This document shows positions 1 through 9,382 of a stretch of 64,000 nt of DNA, one piece after another. The stretch spans positions 372,001 through 436,000 of the forward strand of contig CBDAUA010000004.1 in NCBI GenBank assembly GCA_965200425.1, written 5' to 3'. Source of the stretch: JAJDZL01 sp965200425 (lineage in GTDB: Bacteria; Pseudomonadota; Gammaproteobacteria; Arenicellales; JAJDZL01). Numbering within the stretch: position 1 is the first letter of the stretch; each line of letters begins with the position of its first letter. A program made the position numbers and the translations under genes. Below the pieces are notes generated by a model, which saw nothing but the letters and a program-made list of their open reading frames with translations, made no database searches and was not told the DNA's origin.

Positions 1-1
1 T

Positions 2-1825
2 GAAGATTTGGTGAAGGCACTAGGGCAAATTGTTTACTCACGGAAAACCAACAAGCAGCAAGTCCAGGATTTTGGAAATCAAGTCTCTCAAATCGTTCGA
101 GATTTTGGATTCCAATCCGACGAACCTGTTGCAATTGGAATGCCACAAGTTATGGAAGTTATCAATCAGGTCGTTGCAAAGCAGCAAGCTATAGACAACG
201 AATTCGCTGCACCTGAAAATAGATTTCCATCAGAAGCAGAATTGTTTTTGTTGCTTGATTCGGCGTTTCGATATCGGAATGTGGATGCTACTTCAATGGC
301 TTTTCGTCGACTCGACGACATGGCGAATGGCGGTATTCGAGATCATGTTGGTGGTGGTTTTCATCGATACACGATAGACAGTCAATGGCAGATTCCTCAT
401 TTTGAAAAGATGCTGTATAACCAAGCTCTTATCGCACGCGCATATCTTTATGCATATCAATTTACAGGAATAAATCAATATCGTCGCGTCGCAAAGCAAA
501 CCTTGGATTATGTCCTGCGAGAAATGACCGGTGAACAGGGTAACTTCTACTCGGCGACGGATGCAGATAGTGGTGGAATTGAGGGTGAATATTTTCTTTG
601 GACGCCTAACGACGTAAAAGAAGCCACTCCCGAAAATGCCGAGCTCGTGATTAGTCATTATGGGATATCTGAAAAAGGGAATTTTGAAGGGAAAAACGTA
701 CTAACAGTCAATGCGACATCAGAAGCAAGATCCCTTGAACTTGGATTAACTGTTCAAGAATATCTACATCGATTGGATGAGTCTTTGCAATTGATGCGGG
801 AATATCGAGATCGTAGAGAAAAACCTTTTCTAGACCGCAAGACAATAACCGCTTGGAACGGGCTCATGATCACCACATTGTCCGAGGCAAGTCTTATCTT
901 ACAGGATGAACGGTATTTAGAGGCGGCAACGAAAGCTGCGGAGTTCATCTTGGAGCGAAATCTACAAAGTAATGGGCATCTGCATCGAATCTACTTCGAA
1001 GGCATTTCTACAGAATCAGGTAAGCTGCGCGACTACGCATATATGCTTCAGGCAATGATAAGCCTTTACGACCATACTCAGAATGACCTCTGGTTGGAAC
1101 ACAGCGAAGCTCTAACCGAGACAATGTTTGAATTGTTTTGGGACGATGAAAGTGGTGGATTTTATTTGACAGCGCTCGATGATTCGGAACATTTGTTCGC
1201 AAGATTTAAAGATCGGTTTGACGAAGCTATACCGTCTGGAAATGCGGTTGCAGCTCATTCGCTTGCCGGACTGTACTACCGTACCGGCAAACAAGCTTAC
1301 TCGAATCGTCTAAAACATGTCGTTGGAGCGTTTGCACATGAAATTTTGCAGTTCCCAACCAGTTTTCCATATCTTCTGGCTGCACTAGATGAATTACGAC
1401 ATGGTTCAATCGGAGGACTGGATTATGCAGGGTCAGGTAATGTCAGAGTAGTCTCAAAAGTAGTCGCGAATGAAGCTTCCGGCAAAAGGATAATTGTTGA
1501 ACTGGATTTGGCTGACGGTTGGCATGTTCAATCGAACACGTCAATGGGTGAGAATGCATATCCAACCGAAATTTCTATCAATTCTGAAGAATGGGAAATA
1601 GCAGAAATTCAGTATCCACCAGCGGAATTGCTAGTGAGTTCCTTTCAAGATGATCCACTTTCGGTATGGTCGAATCAGATTAGGATTCCGTTAAAGTTAC
1701 AAGGATTAGGTGACTTGAATTGGCCTCCAGAACTGAATATACATTTGCAAGCATGCGATAAAAAGACCTGTCTTTTACCCGAAATCGTCCAAATTGAAAT
1801 ACCGACGACCTTGGTTACGGATTGA
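2..1825 (+). CDS. YyaL/DUF255 family protein (partial) with a DsbD-alpha-like C-terminal domain
   Basis: The frame is open to the left edge, so the N-terminal thioredoxin-like DUF255 domain of this family is missing here. What is seen is the alpha/alpha-barrel part with family signatures: GGIRDHVGGGFHRY and WQIPHFEKMLYNQA (about residues 108-140 of the visible part). The barrel ends near residue 465. The last ~130 residues form a beta-rich module ending in ACDKKTCLLPE, which resembles the N-terminal (alpha) domain of the thiol:disulfide interchange protein DsbD with its paired Cys. YyaL-family proteins are proposed to be thioredoxin-linked glycan-epimerase-like proteins of unknown substrate. 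Its end overlaps the end of the convergent SDR gene by 11 bp. The family assignment is firm; the DsbD-like tail is inferred from sequence resemblance. Confidence 0.85.
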   Translation, partial: EDLVKALGQIVYSRKTNKQQVQDFGNQVSQIVRDFGFQSDEPVAIGMPQVMEVINQVVAKQQAIDNEFAAPENRFPSEAELFLLLDSAFRYRNVDATSMAFRRLDDMANGGIRDHVGGGFHRYTIDSQWQIPHFEKMLYNQALIARAYLYAYQFTGINQYRRVAKQTLDYVLREMTGEQGNFYSATDADSGGIEGEYFLWTPNDVKEATPENAELVISHYGISEKGNFEGKNVLTVNATSEARSLELGLTVQEYLHRLDESLQLMREYRDRREKPFLDRKTITAWNGLMITTLSEASLILQDERYLEAATKAAEFILERNLQSNGHLHRIYFEGISTESGKLRDYAYMLQAMISLYDHTQNDLWLEHSEALTETMFELFWDDESGGFYLTALDDSEHLFARFKDRFDEAIPSGNAVAAHSLAGLYYRTGKQAYSNRLKHVVGAFAHEILQFPTSFPYLLAALDELRHGSIGGLDYAGSGNVRVVSKVVANEASGKRIIVELDLADGWHVQSNTSMGENAYPTEISINSEEWEIAEIQYPPAELLVSSFQDDPLSVWSNQIRIPLKLQGLGDLNWPPELNIHLQACDKKTCLLPEIVQIEIPTTLVTD

Positions 1826-2594
1826 GGTGAACTAGACCACCATCAATCAAAATATTTTGTCCGGTAATGTAGCTCGCATGTAGGCTGCATAGATACGCGC
1901 ACAGAGAGCCGAATTCGTCCGGCGATCCAAACCTTCTTGATGGAATAGAGTGTTTACTGTTGCTGAGTAATTCATCAACAGATTGACCAGATTTTTCCGC
2001 CGCGAAATGCATGCTAGAACGAAGTCGATCCGTATCAAATCGACCCGGAAGAATCGCGTTGACTGTAATTCCATATTGCGCAACTTGCCGAGCGGCACCA
2101 GCAAAATAGCCTGTCAATCCAGACCGCGCCCCATTGGACAGATCAAGATTCTGAATAGGAGCTTTAACGGAGGACGAAGTGATGTTGATAACTCGCCCGA
2201 AACCTCGTTCTATCATGCCATCAATCACCTGTCGAAAAAGTTCGATCGGCGTCAACATATTATTGTTTAAAGCCGAGTGCCAGTGCTCCATACCCCAATT
2301 TCTAAAATCGCCTACTGGTGGTCCACCCGCATTATTTACAAGAATGTCAAGGTCTGGTGTGACGGATAAAGCTAAGTTTCGTCCTTCTTTCGTTGTAATA
2401 TCGCAGCAAATGCTATTTACATCCCCTAGTGCCAAAGTACGAAGTTCTTTTTGTGTTGCTTCCAAAGTGGCTTTGTTTCTTCCATTTAGCCAGATGTTGA
2501 CTCCTTCCATTGCGAGTGCTTTAGCACATCCTTTACCAAGTCCTTTGCTAGATGCGCAGACCAAAGCATTCTTTCCAGTGAGTCCTAAATCCAC
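1815..2594 (-). CDS. SDR family oxidoreductase
   Basis: A 259-residue Rossmann-fold short-chain dehydrogenase. The N-terminal nucleotide-binding motif appears as ASSKGLGKG (residues ~15-23), and NNAGG lies near residue 88. In the active-site region the usual Tyr-x-x-x-Lys is not present: after NITSSS (~137-142) the sequence reads LSNGARSGLTGYF. That pattern (L-S-N-x-x-R-x-G) is typical of a divergent 3-oxoacyl-ACP-reductase-like SDR subgroup that lacks the classical Tyr/Lys. The C-terminus has TGQNILIDGG, normal for the family. The substrate cannot be told. It is convergent to the YyaL-like gene, overlapping it by 11 bp. Confidence 0.85.
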   Translation of the reverse strand: MDLGLTGKNALVCASSKGLGKGCAKALAMEGVNIWLNGRNKATLEATQKELRTLALGDVNSICCDITTKEGRNLALSVTPDLDILVNNAGGPPVGDFRNWGMEHWHSALNNNMLTPIELFRQVIDGMIERGFGRVINITSSSVKAPIQNLDLSNGARSGLTGYFAGAARQVAQYGITVNAILPGRFDTDRLRSSMHFAAEKSGQSVDELLSNSKHSIPSRRFGSPDEFGSLCAYLCSLHASYITGQNILIDGGLVHLNP

Positions 2595-2781
2595 TTTTAA
2601 ATTTCTCCCAATTCGTTAAATCTTTGATAATCTTATCTGGTCGAGCATTGAATGATGCTTATGCATGGAATTTAAAAATGACAAACGCACGCTGCAAATT
2701 CAGTAACAGTCGATAGTTTCCTTAAACTTGAATCTAGAAGTTAACTTGAAAAGAGTCAAGTCTAAATCAGATCAAGTCGGC

Positions 2782-4005
2782 TTAGCGTGACGGCTTAAGT
2801 TGTTCAGGTTCTTCCTCTACTTTGAAGTGTTTGAGGGATTCCTGCAATTTTAAGCGTTCGGTTTCTTGTTGTATTTTCAAAGGTCCAGATTGTTGTTCTA
2901 GAGTTTCTAGTAGCTGTTGTTTCTGCTCTTGTTCAATGCCTGCGATATGGAGAGTGGAAGTTGGAAAAGCAAATTCAGCACCATGACCGGTAATGATGTC
3001 CATCGCCTTTATCAAAACATCTTGCTTTATCGCGTGAAAATCGTTCCAATCGGTGGATTTGGTATAAGCGTAGATAAATATGTCTAGGGATGATGCCGCA
3101 AATTGCATGAAATTGACAGCAAGTCGTTCAGTTGTATCGATTTCGGGATGGTTTCTTACCATTTTTTCAATATCATCGACGATAACTTTCAGAAGATGAG
3201 AATCATCGTAACGAATTCCCACGAATTCATAAATATAACGATTTGAGCGGCGTGTATTGTTGATAACTGAAATCTTTACAAAAGTAGAGTTTGGAACGTG
3301 CAAGAGGCGCATATCAATTCTGCGAATTTTGGTCTGTCGCCACCCAATAGATTCCACTACTCCATAGATATCCAATTCTGCTGAATTTATTCGTTCTCCG
3401 ACTTTGAAAGGGCGATCTAGATACAGCATAAGTCCGCCAAAATAATTAGCGATTAATTCTTGTGCTGCAAAGCCGATCGCAATTCCACCAACACCACCAA
3501 AGGCGAGGATACCTGCAATGCTTACTCCAAGTGTATCTAGTGCAACCAATCCACCGAGTACGATGGCAACAATGAAAACGATTTTCGACACCAAATCTGA
3601 TGTGGTCACATCGAATTTGGGATCCAATTTCCGATATTTTTCTACGTAGTTTATTTGAAAACTGCGGATAAATCGCAGCACAAACCAAGTGAGAATTGTG
3701 ACTTGTGTCAACTCGGTGAGTGATGGAATTCCTGCCAGCAACTGGATATCGTATTCTTTTCGTACAATTTCGACTGTGTAGAAAAATCCGGTAGTCCAAA
3801 TTAGTGTGTTTGCGGGCAATCTAATCGACGGAATCAGGGACTTAGTCCATATGTTTTTCATCGCGACTAACTTTTTATCAAGTCGGCGAAAGACAACACC
3901 AAAGACTAGGTGTGTAATGGTTGTGAAGACAAGTGCTAGAGGAAGCTGAATCAGAATCCAAAGCTCCTTGTCGATCACGAACCCAAATATATTTTGCTGT
4001 TCCAA
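2782..4005 (-). CDS. MscS-type small-conductance mechanosensitive channel
   Basis: A 407-residue inner-membrane protein. It has about four to five predicted membrane segments in the first ~190 residues. The MscS pore helix and gate region is Gly/Ala-rich: FGGVGGIAIGFAAQELIANY (about 169-188). Next comes the beta domain signature DRPFKVGERI. The C-terminal ~50 residues are charged and Gln/Glu-rich (KQQLLETLEQQ), probably a coiled-coil tail. It is longer than E. coli MscS (286 aa), closer in size to YnaI/YbdG-like members. Expected role is release of solutes on hypo-osmotic shock. An 86-bp gap separates it from the upstream hydrolase on the same strand, so co-transcription is possible. Confidence 0.9.
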   Translation of the reverse strand: MEQQNIFGFVIDKELWILIQLPLALVFTTITHLVFGVVFRRLDKKLVAMKNIWTKSLIPSIRLPANTLIWTTGFFYTVEIVRKEYDIQLLAGIPSLTELTQVTILTWFVLRFIRSFQINYVEKYRKLDPKFDVTTSDLVSKIVFIVAIVLGGLVALDTLGVSIAGILAFGGVGGIAIGFAAQELIANYFGGLMLYLDRPFKVGERINSAELDIYGVVESIGWRQTKIRRIDMRLLHVPNSTFVKISVINNTRRSNRYIYEFVGIRYDDSHLLKVIVDDIEKMVRNHPEIDTTERLAVNFMQFAASSLDIFIYAYTKSTDWNDFHAIKQDVLIKAMDIITGHGAEFAFPTSTLHIAGIEQEQKQQLLETLEQQSGPLKIQQETERLKLQESLKHFKVEEEPEQLKPSR

Positions 4006-4091
4006 GCTTTTATCCTATAGTGGAGGTTATTATTTTTCGAATTGGTCTTCCAGTTTGAGTTAGATAATATTGAAAGGCTGCTGACGATTCG

Positions 4092-4880
4092 CTAAACAAT
4101 CTGAACAAGTGCATCTAAGAGTGAATCTGGTTTTTCTGACATGATTGTGTGGCCCGTACGATTTAGCAGCACGGTACGAGAATTCTTGATCTGACTTGCA
4201 AGCCTTTGAGCAACTCGTGCTGGGGTTAATCGATCGTGTTCACCTAAAATTAACATAGTCGGGCATTTAACTTTTTTTGCAGATTCCATTCCAGTTTTAT
4301 AGTTATTGCATGCTGCGAGATCATTGAAGAGAGCACCAGGTTTGCCTCGTTCGAATAAACGTAACAGACCGCCGATCATCCACATTCCAGGTGTTTCATT
4401 ACCACCGAAATGTGCGTCGGTACTATGCCCCCAAGCAGTTAGCATTTCGATGGCGGACTGTGGGTCTTCTTGAGCAGACTTGAGTAGTGAATCAGTGACG
4501 GGCATGGGTACAGCAGTTCCGACCATCACCAGAGCTCGAATACGATCTGAGTGACGAGCTGCACATTCTAAGCTTACGAGAGAGCCCATGCTATGTCCTA
4601 CTAGTATGGTCTTTGAAATCCCGACAGCATCCAAAATTTCAATTAACCAATCCGAGTATTCACCGATTTCAGAAAGATAGGGGCCTTCCGACAATCCGTG
4701 CCCCGGTAAATCGATAGCGAGTACGTTTCGACCATGACGGACAAAATGACGAGCAGGTAATGTCCAAACCGTATGGTCAAGAGAAGCACCATGTACGAAC
4801 ATGACAGTGGGCTTTGAAGGATCAATTTCTAACCCACCGGTAAAGGCGTAAGCTGAATACTGCTTAAGTGGAATTTTCAT
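4092..4880 (-). CDS. alpha/beta hydrolase
   Basis: A 262-residue alpha/beta-hydrolase-fold protein. MFVHGASLDHTVW (~27-39) is the oxyanion HG motif. VGHSMGSLVS (~92-101) is the nucleophile elbow with Ser in G-x-S-x-G. LGEHDRLTP (~211-219) supplies the acid and NRTGHTI near the C-terminus supplies the catalytic His. All triad positions are therefore present. The substrate is unknown; carboxylesterase, C-C hydrolase and lactonase members share these motifs. It sits 37 bp downstream of the metY-like gene on the same strand and is probably in the same operon. Confidence 0.87.
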   Translation of the reverse strand: MKIPLKQYSAYAFTGGLEIDPSKPTVMFVHGASLDHTVWTLPARHFVRHGRNVLAIDLPGHGLSEGPYLSEIGEYSDWLIEILDAVGISKTILVGHSMGSLVSLECAARHSDRIRALVMVGTAVPMPVTDSLLKSAQEDPQSAIEMLTAWGHSTDAHFGGNETPGMWMIGGLLRLFERGKPGALFNDLAACNNYKTGMESAKKVKCPTMLILGEHDRLTPARVAQRLASQIKNSRTVLLNRTGHTIMSEKPDSLLDALVQIV

Positions 4881-4917
4881 GTAATACCAAAATTCGAATT
4901 TGTTCGCTCGTATTTTA

Positions 4918-6216
4918 TCAACGCGTTCTCTGGGAGGCTTTAAGTGCTTGATTCAAATCTACGGTTAAATCATCGGGATCTTCTAGGCCAACTGAAAGTC
5001 GTACCAAACCTTCTGAGATACCTGCCGCGGCCAGGGCTTGTGCATCCATGCGATGATGGGTCGTCGAAGCAGGGTGAATGATAAGCGACTTTGCGTCACC
5101 GACATTGGCAAGGTGCGAAAAAACATTCAGTTTTTCGATGAAACGATGTCCTGCCTCGCGACCTCCTTTGATACCGAAAGAAAATACTGCACCTGCACCT
5201 TTCGGCAATTGCCGTTTGGCGAGTTCATAGTCTGGATGTTCGGGTAATTCCGGATAATTCACCCACTCGACAAACGGATGGGATAGGAGAAAATCGATGA
5301 GTTTGCGAGTGTTGGCAACGTGTCGGTCCATTCGTAGAGACAATGTCTCTAAGCCTTGCAGAACTAGAAATGCAGTCGTTGGACTCATGCAGGCTCCAAA
5401 GTCTCTGGCTCCTTCTTTTCGAGCACGTGTGATATAGGCAGCAGGCCCAAATTCTTCTGCGAACACGAGATTGTGGAACCCTTCATAGGGCTCGGTAAGC
5501 GTTGGAAATTTACCTGATTCGATCCAGTCAAATTTTCCGCCATCCACCAAGATTCCACCAATTACTACCCCATGCCCACTAAGAAATTTTGTCGCGGAAT
5601 GAAAAACGAGATCGGCTCCTAAATCAAATGGTTTACAAAGATAAGGCGTCGTGAAAGTCGAATCAATGAGCAATGGGATTCGGTGCTCGTGGGCAATTTC
5701 AGATACCATTTGAACGTCCATTACTTCACAACCTGGATTTCCGACTACTTCACCAAAAATTATGCCCGTGTTTGGCTGAATCGCGTTTCGAATCGCTTCA
5801 TGATCTCGGGGATGAACAAAAGTCGTTTCAATACCGAATCTTGGAAGTGTATATGACATCAAATTGTGGGATCCACCGTAGATCGACTGAGATGACACGA
5901 TATGACTTCCGGAATCCAGTATTGTCATGAGTGCCAAGTGTAGTGCAGCTTGCCCGCTAGCAGTTGCAATTGCACCTACTCCACCTTCCAGTGCAGCTAT
6001 TCGCTCCTCCAAAACAGCATTCGTAGGATTGGAAATTCTAGAGTAAACGTGGCCGGTTCGTTCTATGTTGAAGATCGAAGCAGCATGTTCCACATCGCGA
6101 AATACATAAGATGCAGTTTGGTAGATGGGAGTTGCGCGAGCTCGAGTTGTGGGATCGGGACGTTGCCCTGCATGCAACGACATCGTGTCAAATTTCAAGA
6201 ATTTTGAATCTGTCAT
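4918..6216 (-). CDS. metY: O-acetylhomoserine aminocarboxypropyltransferase (MetY-type)
   Basis: A 432-residue PLP enzyme of the Cys/Met metabolism family (fold type I). The PLP-binding Lys lies in HSATKFLSGHG (~206-216). SGQAALHLALMTILDSG (~88-104) is the cofactor-phosphate region. The length and the insertion after GGILVDGG fit the long O-acetylhomoserine sulfhydrylase (MetY) group rather than the ~390-aa cystathionine synthases and lyases. The expected reaction is O-acetylhomoserine plus sulfide (or methanethiol) giving homocysteine (or methionine) plus acetate. It is the first gene of a probable operon with the hydrolase. No riboswitch could be recognised in its leader. Confidence 0.85.
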   Translation of the reverse strand: MTDSKFLKFDTMSLHAGQRPDPTTRARATPIYQTASYVFRDVEHAASIFNIERTGHVYSRISNPTNAVLEERIAALEGGVGAIATASGQAALHLALMTILDSGSHIVSSQSIYGGSHNLMSYTLPRFGIETTFVHPRDHEAIRNAIQPNTGIIFGEVVGNPGCEVMDVQMVSEIAHEHRIPLLIDSTFTTPYLCKPFDLGADLVFHSATKFLSGHGVVIGGILVDGGKFDWIESGKFPTLTEPYEGFHNLVFAEEFGPAAYITRARKEGARDFGACMSPTTAFLVLQGLETLSLRMDRHVANTRKLIDFLLSHPFVEWVNYPELPEHPDYELAKRQLPKGAGAVFSFGIKGGREAGHRFIEKLNVFSHLANVGDAKSLIIHPASTTHHRMDAQALAAAGISEGLVRLSVGLEDPDDLTVDLNQALKASQRTR

Positions 6217-6753
6217 AGATATATTAGTGGCTGATCAAATAAGCGGGTGAAGTTTCAGGATACGCCGCAAGTAACAAATATTTTAGATAACATTTTTACG
6301 GCTCATAGTATTACTTTGATCATTTGAGCTTTTTGGTTTATCGAACGATTAGGCTACTGTCAAAGTTTTAACATCCATAGAAAAAAGTGCTGAATGTTTG
6401 GTAACCCCATTTGCGCGATCGTACTTCAGTTTCATTTCAGAATGAAAGCGACAGAGAAAGCAAGAAGACGATGTACTTCTATATCTGAAGAAAATCAAAT
6501 ATATCGAAGAAAAAGCATATTTTCAAACACTCGATACAATAACATTACCAACTAAAACCAACAGCGTAAATCCCTCAGAATTCGATTCAATTGAAACCTA
6601 TCTGAAATAGTGTGACTATAATTCTTTTAGAATTTGCCCAAAATTTCGCCAGCCGTATACATGCCATAACATAGTGCCTCTGTTTTTTGGCAAAATACAA
6701 GACTTCAAGTAAATCGAAAAATATATTTTTGTATCAAAATCCGACTGTAGCTA
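6217..6753. other. Intergenic spacer between divergent metY-like and MFS genes
   Basis: 537 AT-rich bases with no convincing open frame. It must hold the promoters of the two divergent genes. A weak GCGG/CCGC inverted repeat (6243-6246 with 6265-6268) lies in the metY leader, but it does not resemble a known SAM riboswitch. Nothing else is seen. Confidence 0.5.
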
Positions 6754-7977
6754 GTGGAAGCCAATAGTTCTCAATTCAATTGGAAGCATCCAATGATCAT
6801 CGTAATCTGTGGATGTGCTGTCATTTTTATCGGGTTTGGTATTCGCTCAACAATGGGTATCTTTTTGATACCTATTTCAGTAGAGCATGAGTGGGGGCGA
6901 AGTATTTTTGCTTTTGCTGCTGCAACGCAAAATCTTTTTTGGGGATTTTCTCAACCGTTATTTGGCGGAATAGCTGACCGATATGGGTCAGGGCGCGTGA
7001 TTCTCGTTGGAGGTTTGTGTTATATCGCCGGATTGGGCTTGATGATTGTAGCTTCTACGCCAACCGGACTCTATATTTCTAATGGTGTACTAATCGGATT
7101 TGGGCTTTCAGGAACTACTTTTGCAGTTGTATTAGCAGTCATCGCGCGTGCAGTTCCGGAACGTCATCGCTCAATGGCTTTGGGGGTAGGTTCAGCTGCC
7201 GGTTCGTTGGGTCAGTTTGTTCTTGTACCAACCGTTCAACAAATTGTAACCATGTTTGGCTGGTCTACGACGATATTCTTTCTCGCGTGTCTGATGTTGC
7301 TCATCATTCCACTATCGGCGACTCTATCCGGTAAACCAGAAATTAAAGGTCCAGAGCAATCGTTAAAAGAAGCACTGAACCAAGCTGCAAGACATTCGGG
7401 ATACGTTTACCTTACAACCGGTTTTTTTGTTTGTGGTTTTCAAGTTTCATTTATCGGGATTCACCTACCGGCGTACCTGACTGATGTCGGTCTTCCAAGT
7501 GGAGTAGGGGCATGGGCTCTCTCTTTGGTGGGGTTGTTCAACCTAGTCGGCACATTAATTGCAGGTTATCTGGGGAGCAAATACACGAAAAAGAGTGTAT
7601 TGAGTATCATTTATCTGGGTAGAGCGATTGCGATATCGATTTTTATCACCCTACCGATTACTGTTACCAGCGCATTGATATTTGCTGCATCAATGGGGAT
7701 TTTGTGGTTGGCTACCGTACCCTTAACCTCTGGTATCGTAGGTCAAATTTTCGGACCGAGATATTTGGGAACTTTATTTGGATTTGTCTTTTTTAGTCAT
7801 CAAATTGGTAGTTTTCTGGGAGTTTGGTTGGGAGGATTGCTGTTTGATACTACGCAGTCCTATGAGGTGGTGTGGTGGATTTGTGTCGCGCTCGGAGTAC
7901 TTGCTGCAATTCTGCACTGGCCGATAAATGAGCGGCCAATCATAGGCAATCGAGAATTGGCGACCGATTCAACATAA
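6754..7977 (+). CDS. MFS transporter
   Basis: A 407-residue, 12-helix major facilitator protein. The loop between helices 2 and 3 carries GGIADRYGSGRVI (motif A), and the short cytoplasmic centre separates two six-helix halves. The overall look (IFLIPISVEHEWGRS after the first helix) fits the oxalate/formate-antiporter-like or monocarboxylate group of MFS proteins. The exact substrate cannot be assigned. The given start is GTG at 6754; an ATG at 6793 is an alternative, and neither has a clear Shine-Dalgarno sequence. It lies 54 bp upstream of a fatty-acid-type dehydrogenase. Confidence 0.85.
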   Translation: MEANSSQFNWKHPMIIVICGCAVIFIGFGIRSTMGIFLIPISVEHEWGRSIFAFAAATQNLFWGFSQPLFGGIADRYGSGRVILVGGLCYIAGLGLMIVASTPTGLYISNGVLIGFGLSGTTFAVVLAVIARAVPERHRSMALGVGSAAGSLGQFVLVPTVQQIVTMFGWSTTIFFLACLMLLIIPLSATLSGKPEIKGPEQSLKEALNQAARHSGYVYLTTGFFVCGFQVSFIGIHLPAYLTDVGLPSGVGAWALSLVGLFNLVGTLIAGYLGSKYTKKSVLSIIYLGRAIAISIFITLPITVTSALIFAASMGILWLATVPLTSGIVGQIFGPRYLGTLFGFVFFSHQIGSFLGVWLGGLLFDTTQSYEVVWWICVALGVLAAILHWPINERPIIGNRELATDST

Positions 7978-8031
7978 TTGTCAAACTAAAATAATTAATA
8001 AAAATAATATCTAAATCAATGAGGATGAAAA

Positions 8032-9342
8032 TTGATTAATCGAAAAATTAATTCTATTGCCGTTTTGGGTGCTGGAACCATGGGAGCTGGGATTGCCGCA
8101 GCGGCTATTTCTGCCGGATGTAAGACAGTGATGCTAGATCTTACGAAGGAGCTTGCGGATAAAGGACGAGAAAGAATGTTACTAGGTCGATATCCAATGT
8201 TGGACGATCCTAGTGCAGCTGATTTGTTAGTGACAGGTTCATTTGATGACGATTTCGGACTGATTAACGAAGCAGACTGGATTTGCGAAGCAATTGTTGA
8301 GGACTTAGAAGCGAAGCGATTGATCTTTACGCGAAGTGAGCAATTTCGTAAACCTGGCTCCATTGTTTCCACAAATACTTCCGGAATTCCACTGCGTTCA
8401 ATTTGTGAAGGTATGTCAGATCAGTTCAACAAAGATGTAGCGGTCACTCATTTTTTCAATCCTGTAAAAGTCATGAGATTACTTGAAGTTGTTCCCGGTG
8501 AAAATACGACTTCTGATGTTGTTGAATCTTTAGTCGATGTTTGTCGAAATACCTTGGGTAAGGGCGTTGTAATCGCTAAAGATACAGTAAATTTCATTGG
8601 CAACAGAATCGGTTGCTTTTGGATGTTGGATGGTTTACACAAAGGTGGTCAGGCACGCAAAAATGGCTTGACAGTCGATCGTATGGATTCATTGCTAAGT
8701 GCTGCCATGGCTGTCCCACCAACCGGACTGTATGGACTTATAGATTTAGTGGGTCTTGATGTCTTGAATTTGGTCGCTGAAAATCTGAAAGAAAATTTAC
8801 CCGAGGATGACGTTGGTCGTAGCTGCGTTGAGTTACCTGCACAAGAACAAGCAATGCTCAATGCTGGTCAGGTAGGACGGAAAGCAGGTGGCGGATTCTA
8901 CCGCATGCTAAAAAACGAAGACGGTAGTAAGTTGATGCAGAAGTACGATCCTGACGCCGAATCTTGGAGCCCGGCGAAAAGGAGTCTGATCGAACAAGAC
9001 CAAACTAGTTTAATGTTTGATACTGGAAATGAAGGCGAATTTATTTGGAGTTTGGTTTCTGAAACCCTTTGTTATGCTGCTGATTTGATTCCAGAAATTT
9101 CTGACGACATCGTCAGCGTGGATCGTGCGATGCGGTGGGGTTTTAACTGGAAGCAAGGGCCTTTTCAAATGTTGGATTCATTCGGAACAGCCCAGGTAAT
9201 TGAAAAATTGAAGTCAGAAGGACGAGCGGTTCCGCATATGCTCCAATTGCTGCAATCCAGTGGGCAGTCAAACTTCTATGATTCAAAAAACAATCGATAT
9301 TTCGGTATTGACTGCGAGTATCACGAGGTGCCTGAAGAATAA
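8032..9342 (+). CDS. 3-hydroxyacyl-CoA dehydrogenase (lacking the hydratase half)
   Basis: A 436-residue NAD-dependent dehydrogenase of beta-oxidation. The N-terminal Rossmann motif is VLGAGTMGAGIA (~10-21). The catalytic His lies in VTHFFNPVKVMRL (~140-152), and NFIGNRIG follows (~187-194). Two C-terminal helical 3HCDH domains come next, the second ending near residue 430. Proteins with this domain order are usually ~750-800 aa with a C-terminal enoyl-CoA hydratase (YusL/FadB-like); here a stop follows the dehydrogenase domains and no hydratase is adjacent. The start is TTG at 8032, just after a GAGGA Shine-Dalgarno. The partner hydratase, if any, must be encoded elsewhere. Confidence 0.87.
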   Translation: MINRKINSIAVLGAGTMGAGIAAAAISAGCKTVMLDLTKELADKGRERMLLGRYPMLDDPSAADLLVTGSFDDDFGLINEADWICEAIVEDLEAKRLIFTRSEQFRKPGSIVSTNTSGIPLRSICEGMSDQFNKDVAVTHFFNPVKVMRLLEVVPGENTTSDVVESLVDVCRNTLGKGVVIAKDTVNFIGNRIGCFWMLDGLHKGGQARKNGLTVDRMDSLLSAAMAVPPTGLYGLIDLVGLDVLNLVAENLKENLPEDDVGRSCVELPAQEQAMLNAGQVGRKAGGGFYRMLKNEDGSKLMQKYDPDAESWSPAKRSLIEQDQTSLMFDTGNEGEFIWSLVSETLCYAADLIPEISDDIVSVDRAMRWGFNWKQGPFQMLDSFGTAQVIEKLKSEGRAVPHMLQLLQSSGQSNFYDSKNNRYFGIDCEYHEVPEE

Positions 9343-9382
9343 CCAATTTCTTCTGAAATCGAAATTCTTCAGCGAAGAAGGC

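Noticed and set aside
6217..6420. Possible SAM-type riboswitch in the metY leader
   Set aside because: Only a weak 4-bp GCGG/CCGC repeat is present and the sequence does not match the SAM-II or SAM-V patterns I can recall. A covariance search would be needed.
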